A stretch of 64,000 nucleotides of DNA from Gloeomargarita lithophora Alchichica-D10 (GCF_001870225.1 NZ_CP017675.1:637270-701269), one strand, 5' to 3'. Shown: positions 33,319-43,140, numbered from the stretch's first letter. Program-made: numbers and translations. The notes: generated by a model not told the origin, from the letters alone.

Positions 33319-35773
33319 CTCCCCACTCGCTGGGGAACCCAATAAATTGGAAACTACAGTGTGCGTCAAAGGAACTGAAATTGCCGTGCTACTCCCCACT
33401 CGCTGGGGAACCCAATAAATTGGAAACTTTTTCGTCAACAAAATCTAAAAATTCTTGGTCATCAAAATCTCCCCACTCGCTGGGGAACCCAATAAATTGG
33501 AAACGGGAAGGTGTGAGGAAAGGTGTATTGACGCTTGAGACTTCTCCCCACTCGCTGGGGAACCCAATAAATTGGAAACCTTTTTGGGAGATAACTTCGT
33601 CCCAGTCGTACCTGTCTCCCCACTCGCTGGGGAACCCAATAAATTGGAAACAATCGACCGCTGGCTCCCGCCATGCTGGTAGGTGTAATCTCCCCACTCG
33701 CTGGGGAACCCAATAAATTGGAAACCGCATAGTTGAACGCTTTCTACTAATCTGAGAGGCCTCCCCACTCGCTGGGGAACCCAATAAATTGGAAACAGGC
33801 GTAAGGTAGGCGGATTGAGACCGACTAGGTAAGTCTCCCCACTCGCTGGGGAACCCAATAAATTGGAAACCTAAGGCGAGTGAAATTGTTAAGCATGCGT
33901 ACCTCTTCTCCCCACTCGCTGGGGAACCCAATAAATTGGAAACGTCTAGCATTCAATTGAACGCCGGGGCTATCAAGGCCTCCCCACTCGCTGGGGAACC
34001 CAATAAATTGGAAACAGGATATGTTGGGGTGATTTTCCGCAACGCCGCAGGTGTACACTCCCCACTCGCTGGGGAACCCAATAAATTGGAAACAGTAAAT
34101 CCAAAAATAATTTCAAAACTTGATCCGGCTCCCCACTCGCTGGGGAACCCAATAAATTGGAAACGTTCCATCGTGCCCCCTGGTGGCTAAATGTTTTCTT
34201 AGCTCCCCACTCGCTGGGGAACCCAATAAATTGGAAACAATGTCCATTAGTTCCCCTCCAGTGCCGCTTTGTTCCCCCTCCCCACTCGCTGGGGAACCCA
34301 ATAAATTGGAAACAGATTTTCAAACGCCGTTTGACAAAGGTAGTCATATGCCCTCCCCACTCGCTGGGGAACCCAATAAATTGGAAACTTCCCTCCTCCT
34401 GGAACACCCCCCAGCGCTCTCGCAGCCTCCCCACTCGCTGGGGAACCCAATAAATTGGAAACATATCTGTTGTTATGGAAAAAGGCTGACCCGCAAGGCT
34501 CCCCACTCGCTGGGGAACCCAATAAATTGGAAACATTACCCGGGGTTCTTGAGTGTTGAAAGTCATAAAAACTCTCCCCACTCGCTGGGGAACCCAATAA
34601 ATTGGAAACTTGTGTATTTCCCCCGGGTTCTTAAGTTTTCGGCATCTCCCCACTCGCTGGGGAACCCAATAAATTGGAAACTTGGCGTCCTGCCCGTTAA
34701 TCTCGTACGCGCAAAAGCTCCCCACTCGCTGGGGAACCCAATAAATTGGAAACCCGATCATCTTCAGTGATTGCCCTTGGTCGGTATCGTAGGCTCCCCA
34801 CTCGCTGGGGAACCCAATAAATTGGAAACCCAAACCAGCATTTTCTAACGATAAATTGACACTACTCTCCCCACTCGCTGGGGAACCCAATAAATTGGAA
34901 ACCGGAGCAGTAATTCTACTGGACAGGGTTATTTTGCGGTCTCCCCACTCGCTGGGGAACCCAATAAATTGGAAACATCATAGCTATACAGCCAATCACA
35001 ATGTCGGGGATTCTCCCCACTCGCTGGGGAACCCAATAAATTGGAAACTCCCGTCTGACCGAACCCAGCGGTATTCTGGGATTTCTCCCCACTCGCTGGG
35101 GAACCCAATAAATTGGAAACATCTCAGCCGATTTCATGAAGTTGGAAAAATTGAATTTAGCTCCCCACTCGCTGGGGAACCCAATAAATTGGAAACTACC
35201 GCAAGTTGTAAACTGCGTCTGCTATTTCCATCCTCCCCACTCGCTGGGGAACCCAATAAATTGGAAACATAGGAGAACGGGCTTTTATCCAATCCAGCAT
35301 GGCTGCTCCCCACTCGCTGGGGAACCCAATAAATTGGAAACTCAGAGGGTCGGAACGCGAACGTCGCCTCGTATTTCCTCCCCACTCGCTGGGGAACCCA
35401 ATAAATTGGAAACACGATGTCCCTATTGGAAAAAAGCAACTCCACCCAGCTCCCCACTCGCTGGGGAACCCAATAAATTGGAAACTAAGGGTGCCCCGAC
35501 CAGCGTCGAATTTAAGTTGACTCCCCACTCGCTGGGGAACCCAATAAATTGGAAACCTTCTTCTGCCTTCGCTAATTCAGCAGACTTCATGAAACTCCCC
35601 ACTCGCTGGGGAACCCAATAAATTGGAAACTACCGCAAGTTGTAAACTGCGTCTGCTATTTCCATCCTCCCCACTCGCTGGGGAACCCAATAAATTGGAA
35701 ACTACCAAGGTAAATGGAATCCATATTCCAGGAACTGCTCCCCACTCGCTGGGGAACCCAATAAATTGGAAAC
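33319..35773 (+). CRISPR. CRISPR array 2: 34 repeats, 33 spacers
   Basis: Thirty-four 36-base repeats, identical as read, the first at 33319-33354 and the last at 35738-35773, with spacers of 35-42 bases. The repeat begins CTCCCCACTCGCTGGGG and ends AATAAATTGGAAAC. CCCCA...TGGGG and CCAAT...ATTGG can form two small stems. Only the TTGGAAAC end is shared with array 1. The spacer at 35197-35232 recurs exactly at 35631-35666. Direction is plus, leader at left, cas1-cas2 upstream. The distal repeat has no degeneration and is fused to a truncated SUKH gene. No cas6 lies nearby. Confidence 0.97.
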
Positions 35774-36308
35774 TCAACTCAATGAGGAGCTTTTCGTTCT
35801 TTACCAATGGAGGAATGGAAGTAACTCCTATCAGTTTCGGCTTTTCTTTGGCCTAGACTTTATAGATATTAGCTACGCTGTGAAGGTTGCTCTCTGGTTT
35901 GAATCCGGCGGTTGGTGTGATGTTAAAGAGGTAGCACTAGAAAGAGATCAAGGAGAGTATCTGTTTGAATATAAGTATGTAAAATACAAATATCTGCCAA
36001 AATTTCTATTTCCTATTGCCCGCCTTGATGCTGATCTTATAATGGTAGAATGCGATATAGAGAAGCTTGCAAGTGGTAGTGTCTATTATAAGGGCAAAGA
36101 CTCATCGCCAGAGTTCATGTTTAATAGTTTGACAGCAATGATGGCAACTTTAGTTGATTACTTTGAGTCTGGTAATACCATTGCTCTAGATGAGCATTAT
36201 CATCCTGATTGGGATTGGAATTTATTGGACGAAATCCGGCAGCGACATGATCCTCATATCCGTGAAGGATGGGAAGGGGATACCTGGAACTCAGTTACTA
36301 ATAGGTAG
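35766..36308 (+). pseudogene. SMI1/KNR4 (SUKH) protein gene truncated by the array
   Basis: The frame opens with a TTG inside the last repeat and codes for ELFVLYQWRNGSNSYQF, then LPKFLFPIARLDADLIMVEC, GSVYYKGKDSSPEFMFNSL and MATLVDYFESGN, the core of a SUKH-type protein (commonly toxin immunity or housekeeping binding proteins). The usual first 40-60 residues before 'LY-x-W-x-NG' are missing. There is no ribosome site and no in-frame ATG, so the gene is presumably silent. It is the second case in this window where the distal repeat of an array is welded to the 3' part of an older gene. Confidence 0.75.
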
Positions 36309-36347
36309 ATTGTCGATGGTGTGAACCAGATTACTATCCTGGCCTGC

Positions 36348-37259
36348 CTATGCTAAGTTATTCAGCCATTGAGTCAAATCCTCAGCAGTCGTGAAATCTA
36401 GTAACGCTTCACCCAAGGTTTCTAGTTGGTCTATTGACATTCCCTGGATTTGGGAGACTTGGGTCGAGGTAGGCTGGCCTATTTTGCGTTGAAGTTGGCG
36501 GAGAATGAGGCCGACCTCTCCTTCTTGCCTACCTTCTTGCCTGCCTTCTTGTTTGCCTTCTTGTTTGCCTTCGAGTTTAGTTTTTTGTTCCCATTCCAAA
36601 TACGCTTGTAATAAGGGCATCATCGCCTCCCGCTCTTCGGTAGTTCCACTAATTTCAACCTGGATTTTCCATCCTATTAGCAATCGTAGCGCGTCCTGCC
36701 GTTTCCGTGAGCCTTCAGGTAGTTGTATCACTTCTTCAACAGCCCGCTTCTGGACTTTACCTCGGCCTAATAGCCTCAGCCATAGGGTTTCTGGTTCTAG
36801 GGGCAAATGATGCAAAACCACCATGCCGGTTTGAAGTCCCTCAGCCAAGCTGTAAACGCCAGCAGGCCATTCCCTTGCTGGCTGTGCCCCAAATTGATTG
36901 AGAACTCGCTTTGATAGCGTCGGGGTCAGAACCCACAACCGGGCTGGCCTGGTGTCAGAGTTATCCTGTTTCGTCTGTCGTTCCAGTTCGGCTTGCACCA
37001 GTAAATTTTTGAGAATACAGCTCCGAATTTCTGCTGGGGAGGGAGGATTGCGAAAGGGTTCAAACAAACAAGGGGTCAGGGCTAATTGACCCAAAAGCCC
37101 CAAACTAGGGTCGGGTTCATACCCAGGATTGGGAGAGAAATAGACATCGATCCACCGGGATTCTCCCGAAACTTCTCGGTTAAGGTTAACTTGGCCGGCC
37201 TGGGTTAAGAGTACTTCAAAGAGGCTTTTACTGAATTCGTCGAAGGGGGTTCGAGACAT
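36348..37259 (-). CDS. Rpn/DUF4351-type protein (putative PD-(D/E)XK nuclease)
   Basis: 303 residues. The N-terminus (TPFDEFSKSLFEVLLTQAGQ, then ESRWIDVYFSP) fits the recombination-promoting-nuclease/transposase-like family of cyanobacteria. A repeated GKQEGKQEGRQEGRQEG stretch (12-base DNA units) precedes a C-terminal DUF4351 domain (LILRQLQRKIGQPTSTQV, MSIDQLETLGEALLDFTTAE, LTQWLN). Function is unproven. ATG 37259. It is a single gene in minus orientation between the truncated SUKH gene and a stretch of repeats and remnants, at the border of the defence island. Confidence 0.8.
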   Translation of the reverse strand: MSRTPFDEFSKSLFEVLLTQAGQVNLNREVSGESRWIDVYFSPNPGYEPDPSLGLLGQLALTPCLFEPFRNPPSPAEIRSCILKNLLVQAELERQTKQDNSDTRPARLWVLTPTLSKRVLNQFGAQPAREWPAGVYSLAEGLQTGMVVLHHLPLEPETLWLRLLGRGKVQKRAVEEVIQLPEGSRKRQDALRLLIGWKIQVEISGTTEEREAMMPLLQAYLEWEQKTKLEGKQEGKQEGRQEGRQEGEVGLILRQLQRKIGQPTSTQVSQIQGMSIDQLETLGEALLDFTTAEDLTQWLNNLA

Positions 37260-37299
37260 TGGCTCATCGTAAAAAAGTTTGAGTATAATATCAATTTTC

Positions 37300-37412
37300 G
37301 GCGTTGCCTATGGGCGGTATGAAATCCAGGTTTACGATTGATTCCATCTGTTACAGGGGCAGGGTTTTCCCCATTATGCCTTGTGATAACCATACCCAGA
37401 TTCAGCAACGCC
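37300..37412. repeat. Inverted-repeat element, possible MITE
   Basis: GGCGTTGC (37300-37307) and GCAACGCC (37405-37412) bound 113 bases without coding potential; a few flanking bases (AATT) also mirror. The right end read backwards (GGCGTTGCTGAATCTGGGTA) resembles ends of cyanobacterial insertion sequences. Just beyond lies another copy of the GC-rich core (37445-37470). The stretch 37260-37611 holds no gene. Confidence 0.4.
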
Positions 37413-37611
37413 CAATTCTCTAAATGTTGTCTTCACCTACAACCCAATGCGGGACAGTGCCCTGCGACCCTTTTGTTGAATGGGTTGCCTGATGGTGATG
37501 GATTGGTATAAGAGTGGTTTCAGCATGACGAGCCTTGAGTACAGATGGGATGGTGGCAAGGTTGAGTGTTTGCCGGTCGAGGGTGGCGGTGAGGTTTGAA
37601 CTGCCCGCTGG

Positions 37612-37926
37612 TTAAGTATCGGGTGCTTCCGGCTGATGGTTGGTCGGGAGGAGATGATTCCAGGCGGCATAAAATCCCTGGGAACCCTCATAGGGCAGTC
37701 TTTGGGCACATAGCCAAAGCACATTGCAAACCGGCAAAGTTAGTTCGATACGACTGAGTTGAGCGACAACATCCAAAAAACATTCAGGGGTTGCTTGCTC
37801 CAGAACCTGCTCGAAGCTATAGTGGGACTTTGAGAGAAACTGGCTCCTAAACGGCCTCAGACCTAGACACAGCAATTGTTTTACCTCGATCAGCATATTT
37901 TCTTGATGCGACTGGGTTCCAGCCAT
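37612..37926 (-). CDS. Hypothetical protein
   Basis: 104 residues from ATG 37926 with AAGGTAAT upstream. No domain recognised. The sequence looks protein-like (SFEQVLEQATPECFLDVVAQ, LPYEGSQGFYAAWNHLL), soluble and helical, with three cysteines. It stands alone between two repeat-rich stretches, and could be the shortened remains of a longer gene. Confidence 0.45.
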   Translation of the reverse strand: MAGTQSHQENMLIEVKQLLCLGLRPFRSQFLSKSHYSFEQVLEQATPECFLDVVAQLSRIELTLPVCNVLWLCAQRLPYEGSQGFYAAWNHLLPTNHQPEAPDT

Positions 37927-38028
37927 TATTACCTTGCCGATGTGTTTTGCCTGTCTTGCTTGAGCTTGAGCCTGTTTTAGGGCTTAAAACTTATAAAGTT
38001 CCATTAGTCGGTAGTTTGGGCGCAATGG

Positions 38029-38136
38029 CTATAGCTAAACACGTAAAGGTTGACATAATAACATGGGTCGCAGGGCACCGCCCCGCATTGGTTTTCCGAA
38101 ATCTTGAGACGACAACCTTACTCTACTTAGCTATAG
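38029..38136. mobile_element. MITE-like element, family F
   Basis: 108 bases. CTATAGCTAAACACGTAAAG is mirrored by CTATAGCTAAGTAGAGTAAG on the other strand, starting from 38136, followed by GGTTG in both: 24-base inverted ends with five mismatches. The interior carries the GC-rich core in the reverse direction (GGGTCGCAGGGCACCGCCCC). The element sits just before the coding remnant at 38144. Confidence 0.6.
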
Positions 38137-38143
38137 ATGGTGT

Positions 38144-38443
38144 TTGGCGGCGATAGATGATGTTGTCAACCGGGGTTCTTTGGCTGATTGGGTAGAGCTT
38201 TTGGATGCACTAAAATCCCAGCCAGTTGTCTTTGATAAACTGAAGCGTGTTATCCAGAACTATCCTGACCCCAGTGCCCAATCGTATCGTTTCTTTCAAC
38301 AGGTAATTGACGGTGACCCACCCCGGCAACCAGGATTATCATGGGATAGAAAAACTACATCACCCTACGGGCAGGGTTTGGTTCTCATAGTCCCGCAGGA
38401 GGGCATAAAATTCTTCCCCTTCAATGGTCTCTTGCTCCAATAA
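38144..38443 (+). pseudogene. Remnant of a hypothetical cyanobacterial gene next to MITE F
   Basis: The frame reads AIDDVVNRGSLADWVELLDA, then VFDKLKRVIQNYPDPSAQSY and RFFQQV, a pattern reminiscent of a helical cyanobacterial hypothetical family ('S-x-x-DW-x-EL...AQ-x-Y-x-FW'). There is no start codon with a ribosome site; the 5' part would have been cut by the element at 38029-38136. From about 38320 the frame runs into the 3' end of ftsH on the other strand, so the true end is uncertain. Confidence 0.35.
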
Positions 38444-40207
38444 ACGTTCCACCAACTGATCCATCAGGGGGCGGTGGGTACGCAGGAGGCGGCGGGCTTC
38501 CTGGTAGGCTTTTTGGGTCATGGTGCGGACGAGGTGATCGACTTTATTGGCTAATTCATCGGAATAATTAGGGCGTTGCCACCACTCGGTCGCCTCCTCC
38601 AAACTCACCAACCCCAACTCGGACATCCCGTAGCGGGTGACCATTTCCCGCGCCAGTTCCGTGATCACCTGCAAATCATTGCTCGCCCCAATGGTCACTT
38701 CGCTCTCCCCAAACACCTCCACTTCGGCAGCCCGTCCCCCCAGGGTGGCAATAATTTGGTGATACATCCAACTGCGGGTATAAAGCCCGCTGTCCACCCG
38801 CTCCTCGTTAAATACCTGCTGGCTAAAGCCGCCAATACCCCCGGAGCGGGGAATAATCGTCACCTTATTTAAGGGGTCAGTGTCGGGTAGGAGGGCGATT
38901 AACAAGGCGTGACCAATTTCGTGATAGGCAATCAAACGTTTTTTCTTGCTATCCATCAAAGGATTCAAGGTCAACCCAATCGTCACCCGGTCAATGGCAT
39001 CTTCAACTTCGAGGGGGGTCATGGCTTCCTTGCGGCGCCGGGCGGTGAGGATGGCCGCCTCGTTGAGTAAATTCGCCAGTGCCGCCCCGGAAAACCCCGG
39101 CGTACGGCGGGCGACAGTTTCCAGAGAGACTTCCGGGGCTAACTTTTTGTCCCGGGCGTGAACCCGCAAAATGCCTAAGCGTCCCTGAAAGGTCGGTAAA
39201 TCCACCATCACCTGTCGGTCAAAGCGGCCAGGGCGCAGTAATGCCCCATCCAACACATCCGGGCGGTTGGTGGCGGCAATCACGATCACCCCCGTATTGC
39301 CTTCAAACCCATCCATTTCCGTCAAAAGTTGATTCAGGGTTTGCTCCCGTTCATCGTTACCACCGCCAATGCCCGCCCCCCGCTGGCGACCCACCGCATC
39401 AATCTCATCAATAAAAATAATGCAGGGTGCCTGTTCCTTCGCCTTGCGGAACAAATCCCGCACCCGGGAAGCCCCCACCCCCACAAACAATTCCACAAAC
39501 TCCGACCCGGACATACTCAAAAACGGCACCCCCGCTTCCCCGGCGATGGCCTTGGCGAGCAGGGTTTTCCCTGTTCCTGGCGGCCCTACCAGCAGCACCC
39601 CGCGGGGAATCCGTGCCCCAATCGCCGTAAACCGATCCGGGTACTTGAGAAAAGTAACCACTTCCTGCAATTCTTCTTTAGCTTCTTCAATGCCCGCCAC
39701 ATCGTCAAATTTGACCCCCGTGTTGGCCGCCACCTGAAACCGCGCCCGGGACTGGCCGAAACTGAGGGCTTGCCCCGGCCCCCCCGGCGCATTGCTCAAC
39801 CGCCGCAACAGGGCAATCAGGAGCAATAACAAAACTAAACCCAGCAAAATATTCGCCAACAACCCCATCACCGCCTGATTGTTCGGCTGATCCACCACCG
39901 TCAATTTCACCTTGGCTTGGCGAATTTGCCGCAGGAGTTCGGGGTTTTGTTCAAATAATTGCACCTCCAAGGGCGGTTCATTGGGGGGACGGTCTTTCAA
40001 ACGCACCCGGGCGGTCTGTTGCTGGCGGTTGATGGCAATTTCCGCCACCTGATTTTGCTGAATTTTTTGGAGCAGTTCCGTATAACTCAAACCCAAATCC
40101 GCCGCCTGCCGTACCTGTGCCAGCCCTGGTGTGCCGGTCGCCAGTGCCAGACTTAGTACCGCCGCCGACAACCAACGGTGGGGTCGGACGCTGTCTTTTG
40201 CCGCCAT
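38360..40207 (-). CDS. ftsH: FtsH ATP-dependent zinc metalloprotease
   Basis: 615 residues. An N-terminal signal-anchor ([17 protein letters not shown]), a lumenal/periplasmic region and a second membrane helix ([20 protein letters not shown]) precede the AAA module: [20 protein letters not shown] (Walker A, about residue 209), [15 protein letters not shown] (Walker B), [20 protein letters not shown] (second region of homology). The protease domain has [10 protein letters not shown] (HExxH zinc site, about residue 429). FtsH degrades damaged membrane proteins, in cyanobacteria notably photosystem II D1. Full family length. The 3' end is close to the remnant gene; the Crp-type gene is 32 bases upstream. 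Confidence 0.96.
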   Translation of the reverse strand: MAAKDSVRPHRWLSAAVLSLALATGTPGLAQVRQAADLGLSYTELLQKIQQNQVAEIAINRQQQTARVRLKDRPPNEPPLEVQLFEQNPELLRQIRQAKVKLTVVDQPNNQAVMGLLANILLGLVLLLLLIALLRRLSNAPGGPGQALSFGQSRARFQVAANTGVKFDDVAGIEEAKEELQEVVTFLKYPDRFTAIGARIPRGVLLVGPPGTGKTLLAKAIAGEAGVPFLSMSGSEFVELFVGVGASRVRDLFRKAKEQAPCIIFIDEIDAVGRQRGAGIGGGNDEREQTLNQLLTEMDGFEGNTGVIVIAATNRPDVLDGALLRPGRFDRQVMVDLPTFQGRLGILRVHARDKKLAPEVSLETVARRTPGFSGAALANLLNEAAILTARRRKEAMTPLEVEDAIDRVTIGLTLNPLMDSKKKRLIAYHEIGHALLIALLPDTDPLNKVTIIPRSGGIGGFSQQVFNEERVDSGLYTRSWMYHQIIATLGGRAAEVEVFGESEVTIGASNDLQVITELAREMVTRYGMSELGLVSLEEATEWWQRPNYSDELANKVDHLVRTMTQKAYQEARRLLRTHRPLMDQLVERLLEQETIEGEEFYALLRDYENQTLPVG

Positions 40208-40238
40208 AGTGCCTCGAATGCCAGACCTTTATCCTATC

Positions 40239-40919
40239 CTAGCTTGCCCGCCGCTCCTCTCTGGCACCGGGCATCGTCTGGGTCACCAACAGATGCCGAT
40301 CCGCCCCCCAAGCCACCCAGCCCCAGGTTTGAAACCGCCCCAACAACCGAGTACAGGTCACCCGGCTGGTGCCAATCGCATTCGCCAAACTCTGATGGGT
40401 CAACCGCACCGCCAAACGCACCCCCGTGGGTACGGGTTCCCCCACCTCCTGCGCCAACAGCAAAAGCAAATGCCGCAATCGGTCTTCCACCCGGCGTTGC
40501 CCCGCCGTAATCGCCAACAGCGCCTCGGTTTGCCGCAACCGCCGCATCAACTGGAATAACAACACCTGCGCCAACGCCCCGGAGCGTTCTAGCTCTGCCA
40601 AACTTAGCCACAAACAATACACATCCGTCAACGCCCGCGCCTGGTAGGACACCAACCCCGTCAAAGGCATTCCCAGGGGCATCCCCGGCCCCGCCAACCC
40701 CACCAACACCTCATCCCCATTGCTCTGGGCGGTACTCAACTGCACCACCCCCTGACCCACCTGCCACAGCCCGTCTCCCTCTAGGGGCAAAAGCTCATGC
40801 CGGGGGAAAAACCGTCCCTGGCGCAACTTACCCGTGAGTTCCAAATGGGAACCGACCAACTCCCGCCAACTCATTTCTAGGGCAAAAACGCCGGACTCTT
40901 GCCGCATGGTCACGGTCAT
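40239..40919 (-). CDS. Crp/Fnr-family transcription regulator
   Basis: 226 residues. A cyclic-nucleotide-binding-like barrel (FFPRHELLPLEGDGLWQVGQ, then LVGLAGPGMPLGMPL) lacks the usual Arg/Ser cAMP pocket. It is followed by a dimer helix and a winged-helix DNA-binding domain, LTHQSLANAIGTSRVTCTRL, which resembles NtcA-type helix-turn-helix segments. It is therefore a cyanobacterial Crp/Fnr regulator of unknown effector. Near but not overlapping ftsH, same strand. I cannot distinguish a specific named member. Confidence 0.82.
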   Translation of the reverse strand: MTVTMRQESGVFALEMSWRELVGSHLELTGKLRQGRFFPRHELLPLEGDGLWQVGQGVVQLSTAQSNGDEVLVGLAGPGMPLGMPLTGLVSYQARALTDVYCLWLSLAELERSGALAQVLLFQLMRRLRQTEALLAITAGQRRVEDRLRHLLLLLAQEVGEPVPTGVRLAVRLTHQSLANAIGTSRVTCTRLLGRFQTWGWVAWGADRHLLVTQTMPGAREERRAS

Positions 40920-40990
40920 GGCGCACCCCCTATTTGGGCTAGTTAGCTTTCACCTTACCCCCCCAAGATCAACAATATGTAATCAACAGG

Positions 40991-42295
40991 TTAGGGTTTG
41001 GTTAAGAAATTCCTGGGGTTCACCAAAACCCAGCGCACTTGTCCTTGGGCAGCACCGGGGAGGGGTAATTTATTTATCGGGGTATCCTGGGGCGCAAACA
41101 GGGTGAGGGCGGTCGCTTGTCCGGGGGTAATGGGGGTGGGTTTTAGACCGAGGCATGATAATGCTTTTGTACTTAGGGCTTGCCACAGTTCCCCCGGTGT
41201 GAGTTGTCCCGGGGTCACCAACCCCGCCCAGAGGTAGCTGAATGCGCCTGCCAAACCCGCCAGACGGGGGGGAGCCAAGGCAAAGGGCACGGTTTTTTCT
41301 TCGTAGGTATGGGCGTGGTGGTCAATGGCAATGGCATCAATCACCCCGGTTTTTACCCCCTGAATCAGGGCGAAACGGTCTTCGGGATTGCCCAGGGGGG
41401 GGTCAAAGCGCAGGTAGGGGTTGTAATCCCCCAGGTGCGTGCTATCCCAGAGGAGATGCGCCCAGGTGGTACTGGCGGTGATGGGTAAACCCGCCGCTTT
41501 CGCCTGGGTGAGTAGCATGACCGAGCGACGGGTGGAAATCCGCATCAAATGTACGGGCGTACCAATGGCGTTCACCAATTCTAAAATGCCCGTCAGCGCG
41601 GTGGTTTCAGCGGCGGGGGGTATCTCCGGCAAACCCAGGGTCAGGCTGGCTGTGCCGGGGCGGGCGACTCCCATTGGGCTGAAACTGGGGTCACAGGGGC
41701 AAAGGGCAACGGGTTTCCCCAGGGGTCGGGCGTAGGTGAGCAGTTGTTGCAATAAACCTAAATCGGCCAGGGGTTGTCCATCGCTAAACCCCGCTACCCC
41801 CGCTTGGGCGAGTTCGGCAAGTTCGGCCATCTGTTCCCCCCCCAATCCCTGGGTCAATGCCCCCCACAGGTGCAATTGGATGGGAATTGCGGCCTGTTGC
41901 TGGTGCCACCATGCCAGCCCCGCCCGGTGATCCAAAACCGGTTGGGTTCCTGGCAATAGGGTTAAACGGGTAAAGCCCCCCTGCACCGCCTGGTTGGTTA
42001 ATTGGGCGAGGGTTTCGCGCCCTTCGTGGCCTGGTTCACTACTTTGGCTATACAAATCCACCAGCCCTGGTCCCAAAATACATTCCTGGGCGGGATATTC
42101 TGGCACTCCATCCTGGGTAGGTAAATCTGTGTCAATCGCCGCAATCACCCCGTCTTCCAGCCAAACATCAGTAATTTCATCCCGTTGCCCCACCGGGTCA
42201 AGCAGACGTACCTGGCGCAAAATTAAATTATGACCGGGGTTTAGGACTCCAGCCGGTAGCCCAAATCCTGGAGTAGGCGGGGGGTTTGTCGCCAT
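40991..42295 (-). CDS. Dihydroorotase-like amidohydrolase without the HxH metal motif
   Basis: 434 residues. The amidohydrolase fold is clear: ILGPGLVDLYSQSSEPGHEG, then GGFTRLTLLPGTQPV, a domain with LMRISTRRSVMLLTQAKAAG and IDAIAIDHHAHTYEEKTVPF, GALAGAFSYLW. In active dihydroorotases the first segment is 'D-x-H-x-H-x-R-x-PG'; here the histidines are Tyr/Gln-Ser (DLYSQSSEPG), so part of the metal centre is gone and orotate synthesis by this protein is doubtful. Such variants are seen in cyanobacteria beside a true pyrC. The listed start overlaps era by 55 bases; a TTG at 42220 (LRQVRLLDPVG) would avoid this and matches homologues better. Confidence 0.8.
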   Translation of the reverse strand: MATNPPPTPGFGLPAGVLNPGHNLILRQVRLLDPVGQRDEITDVWLEDGVIAAIDTDLPTQDGVPEYPAQECILGPGLVDLYSQSSEPGHEGRETLAQLTNQAVQGGFTRLTLLPGTQPVLDHRAGLAWWHQQQAAIPIQLHLWGALTQGLGGEQMAELAELAQAGVAGFSDGQPLADLGLLQQLLTYARPLGKPVALCPCDPSFSPMGVARPGTASLTLGLPEIPPAAETTALTGILELVNAIGTPVHLMRISTRRSVMLLTQAKAAGLPITASTTWAHLLWDSTHLGDYNPYLRFDPPLGNPEDRFALIQGVKTGVIDAIAIDHHAHTYEEKTVPFALAPPRLAGLAGAFSYLWAGLVTPGQLTPGELWQALSTKALSCLGLKPTPITPGQATALTLFAPQDTPINKLPLPGAAQGQVRWVLVNPRNFLTKP

Positions 42296-43140
42296 TTCGG
42301 TTCGACTTTCACAAACAGTTGTAAGTACACCGGGCCGCTGATTAATTTTTGCATTTCCTGGCGGGCTTGACTGCCAATGGTTTTCAGCATTTGCCCCTGA
42401 TTGCCAATGATAATCGCTTTTTGGGACGGACGTTCCACCACAATTGCGGCAAAAATCCGGGTAATTTTCGGGGTTTCCTCCACCCGCTCCACCACCACCG
42501 CCACCGCATGGGGGACTTCTTCGCGGGTCAGGTGGAAAATTTGCTCCCGGATCAATTCCGCCATGATGAACCGCTCCGGCTGATCCGTGACCATCTCCGG
42601 GGGGTAATAACAGGGGCCGGGGGGCAGGGCTTGTAATAACTGCGCTTGCAATTCGGGAATGCCCTGGCCGGTGACGGCGGAAAAGGGGAGCAAAGGGGCG
42701 GCGGGCAATAAGGCTTGATAACTGGCGGTGATCCGCTCCCCCTGCTCATCGGCGACCAAATCCTGTTTATTCAAGCCCAATAATACCGGCGTTTTTTGAG
42801 TAGCTAACCCCTGGGCAATAAACCCATCCCCCGTCCCCGCCGGTTGCGAGCCATCTACCAGCAATAACACCACATCCACGGAGCGCACCAGGGTTTGGGC
42901 ATTTTTGACCAGAATTTCCCCCAGGCGATGGTGGGGTTTGTGAATGCCGGGGGTATCCACCAAAATCATTTGCCCTTCGGGGAGGGTGACAATGCCCCGG
43001 AGCCGCTGGCGGGTGGTTTGGGCGGTGGGGGAAGTGATGGCAATTTTCTGCCCCACCAAATAATTTAATAGGGTAGATTTGCCCACGTTGGGTCGCCCCA
43101 GGAGAGCCACAAATCCCGAACGAAATGGGGTGGCATTCAC
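42241..43140 (-). CDS. era: GTPase Era
   Basis: 299 residues. G1 GRPNVGKSTLLNYLVGQKIA, G2 around TAQTTRQR, G3 DTPGIHKPHHRLG, G4 NKQDLVADEQG, G5 SAVTGQGI. The KH RNA-binding domain follows (RIFAAIVVERPSQKAIIIGN, GQMLKTIGSQARQEMQKLI). Era binds 16S rRNA 3' end and assists small-subunit assembly. It overlaps cphA by four bases (ATGA) and is followed by the dihydroorotase-like gene. The length is standard. Confidence 0.96.
   Translation of the reverse strand: MNATPFRSGFVALLGRPNVGKSTLLNYLVGQKIAITSPTAQTTRQRLRGIVTLPEGQMILVDTPGIHKPHHRLGEILVKNAQTLVRSVDVVLLLVDGSQPAGTGDGFIAQGLATQKTPVLLGLNKQDLVADEQGERITASYQALLPAAPLLPFSAVTGQGIPELQAQLLQALPPGPCYYPPEMVTDQPERFIMAELIREQIFHLTREEVPHAVAVVVERVEETPKITRIFAAIVVERPSQKAIIIGNQGQMLKTIGSQARQEMQKLISGPVYLQLFVKVEPKWRQTPRLLQDLGYRLES

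Noticed and set aside
9079..35773. Self-targeting spacers against genes of this window
   Set aside because: Reading the spacers against the window I saw no match, but this needs a computed search to be certain.
33297..35807. Many overlapping frames across array 2, some over 300 codons
   Set aside because: Same artefact: the 36-base repeat keeps frames open. The repeated peptides derive from the repeat.
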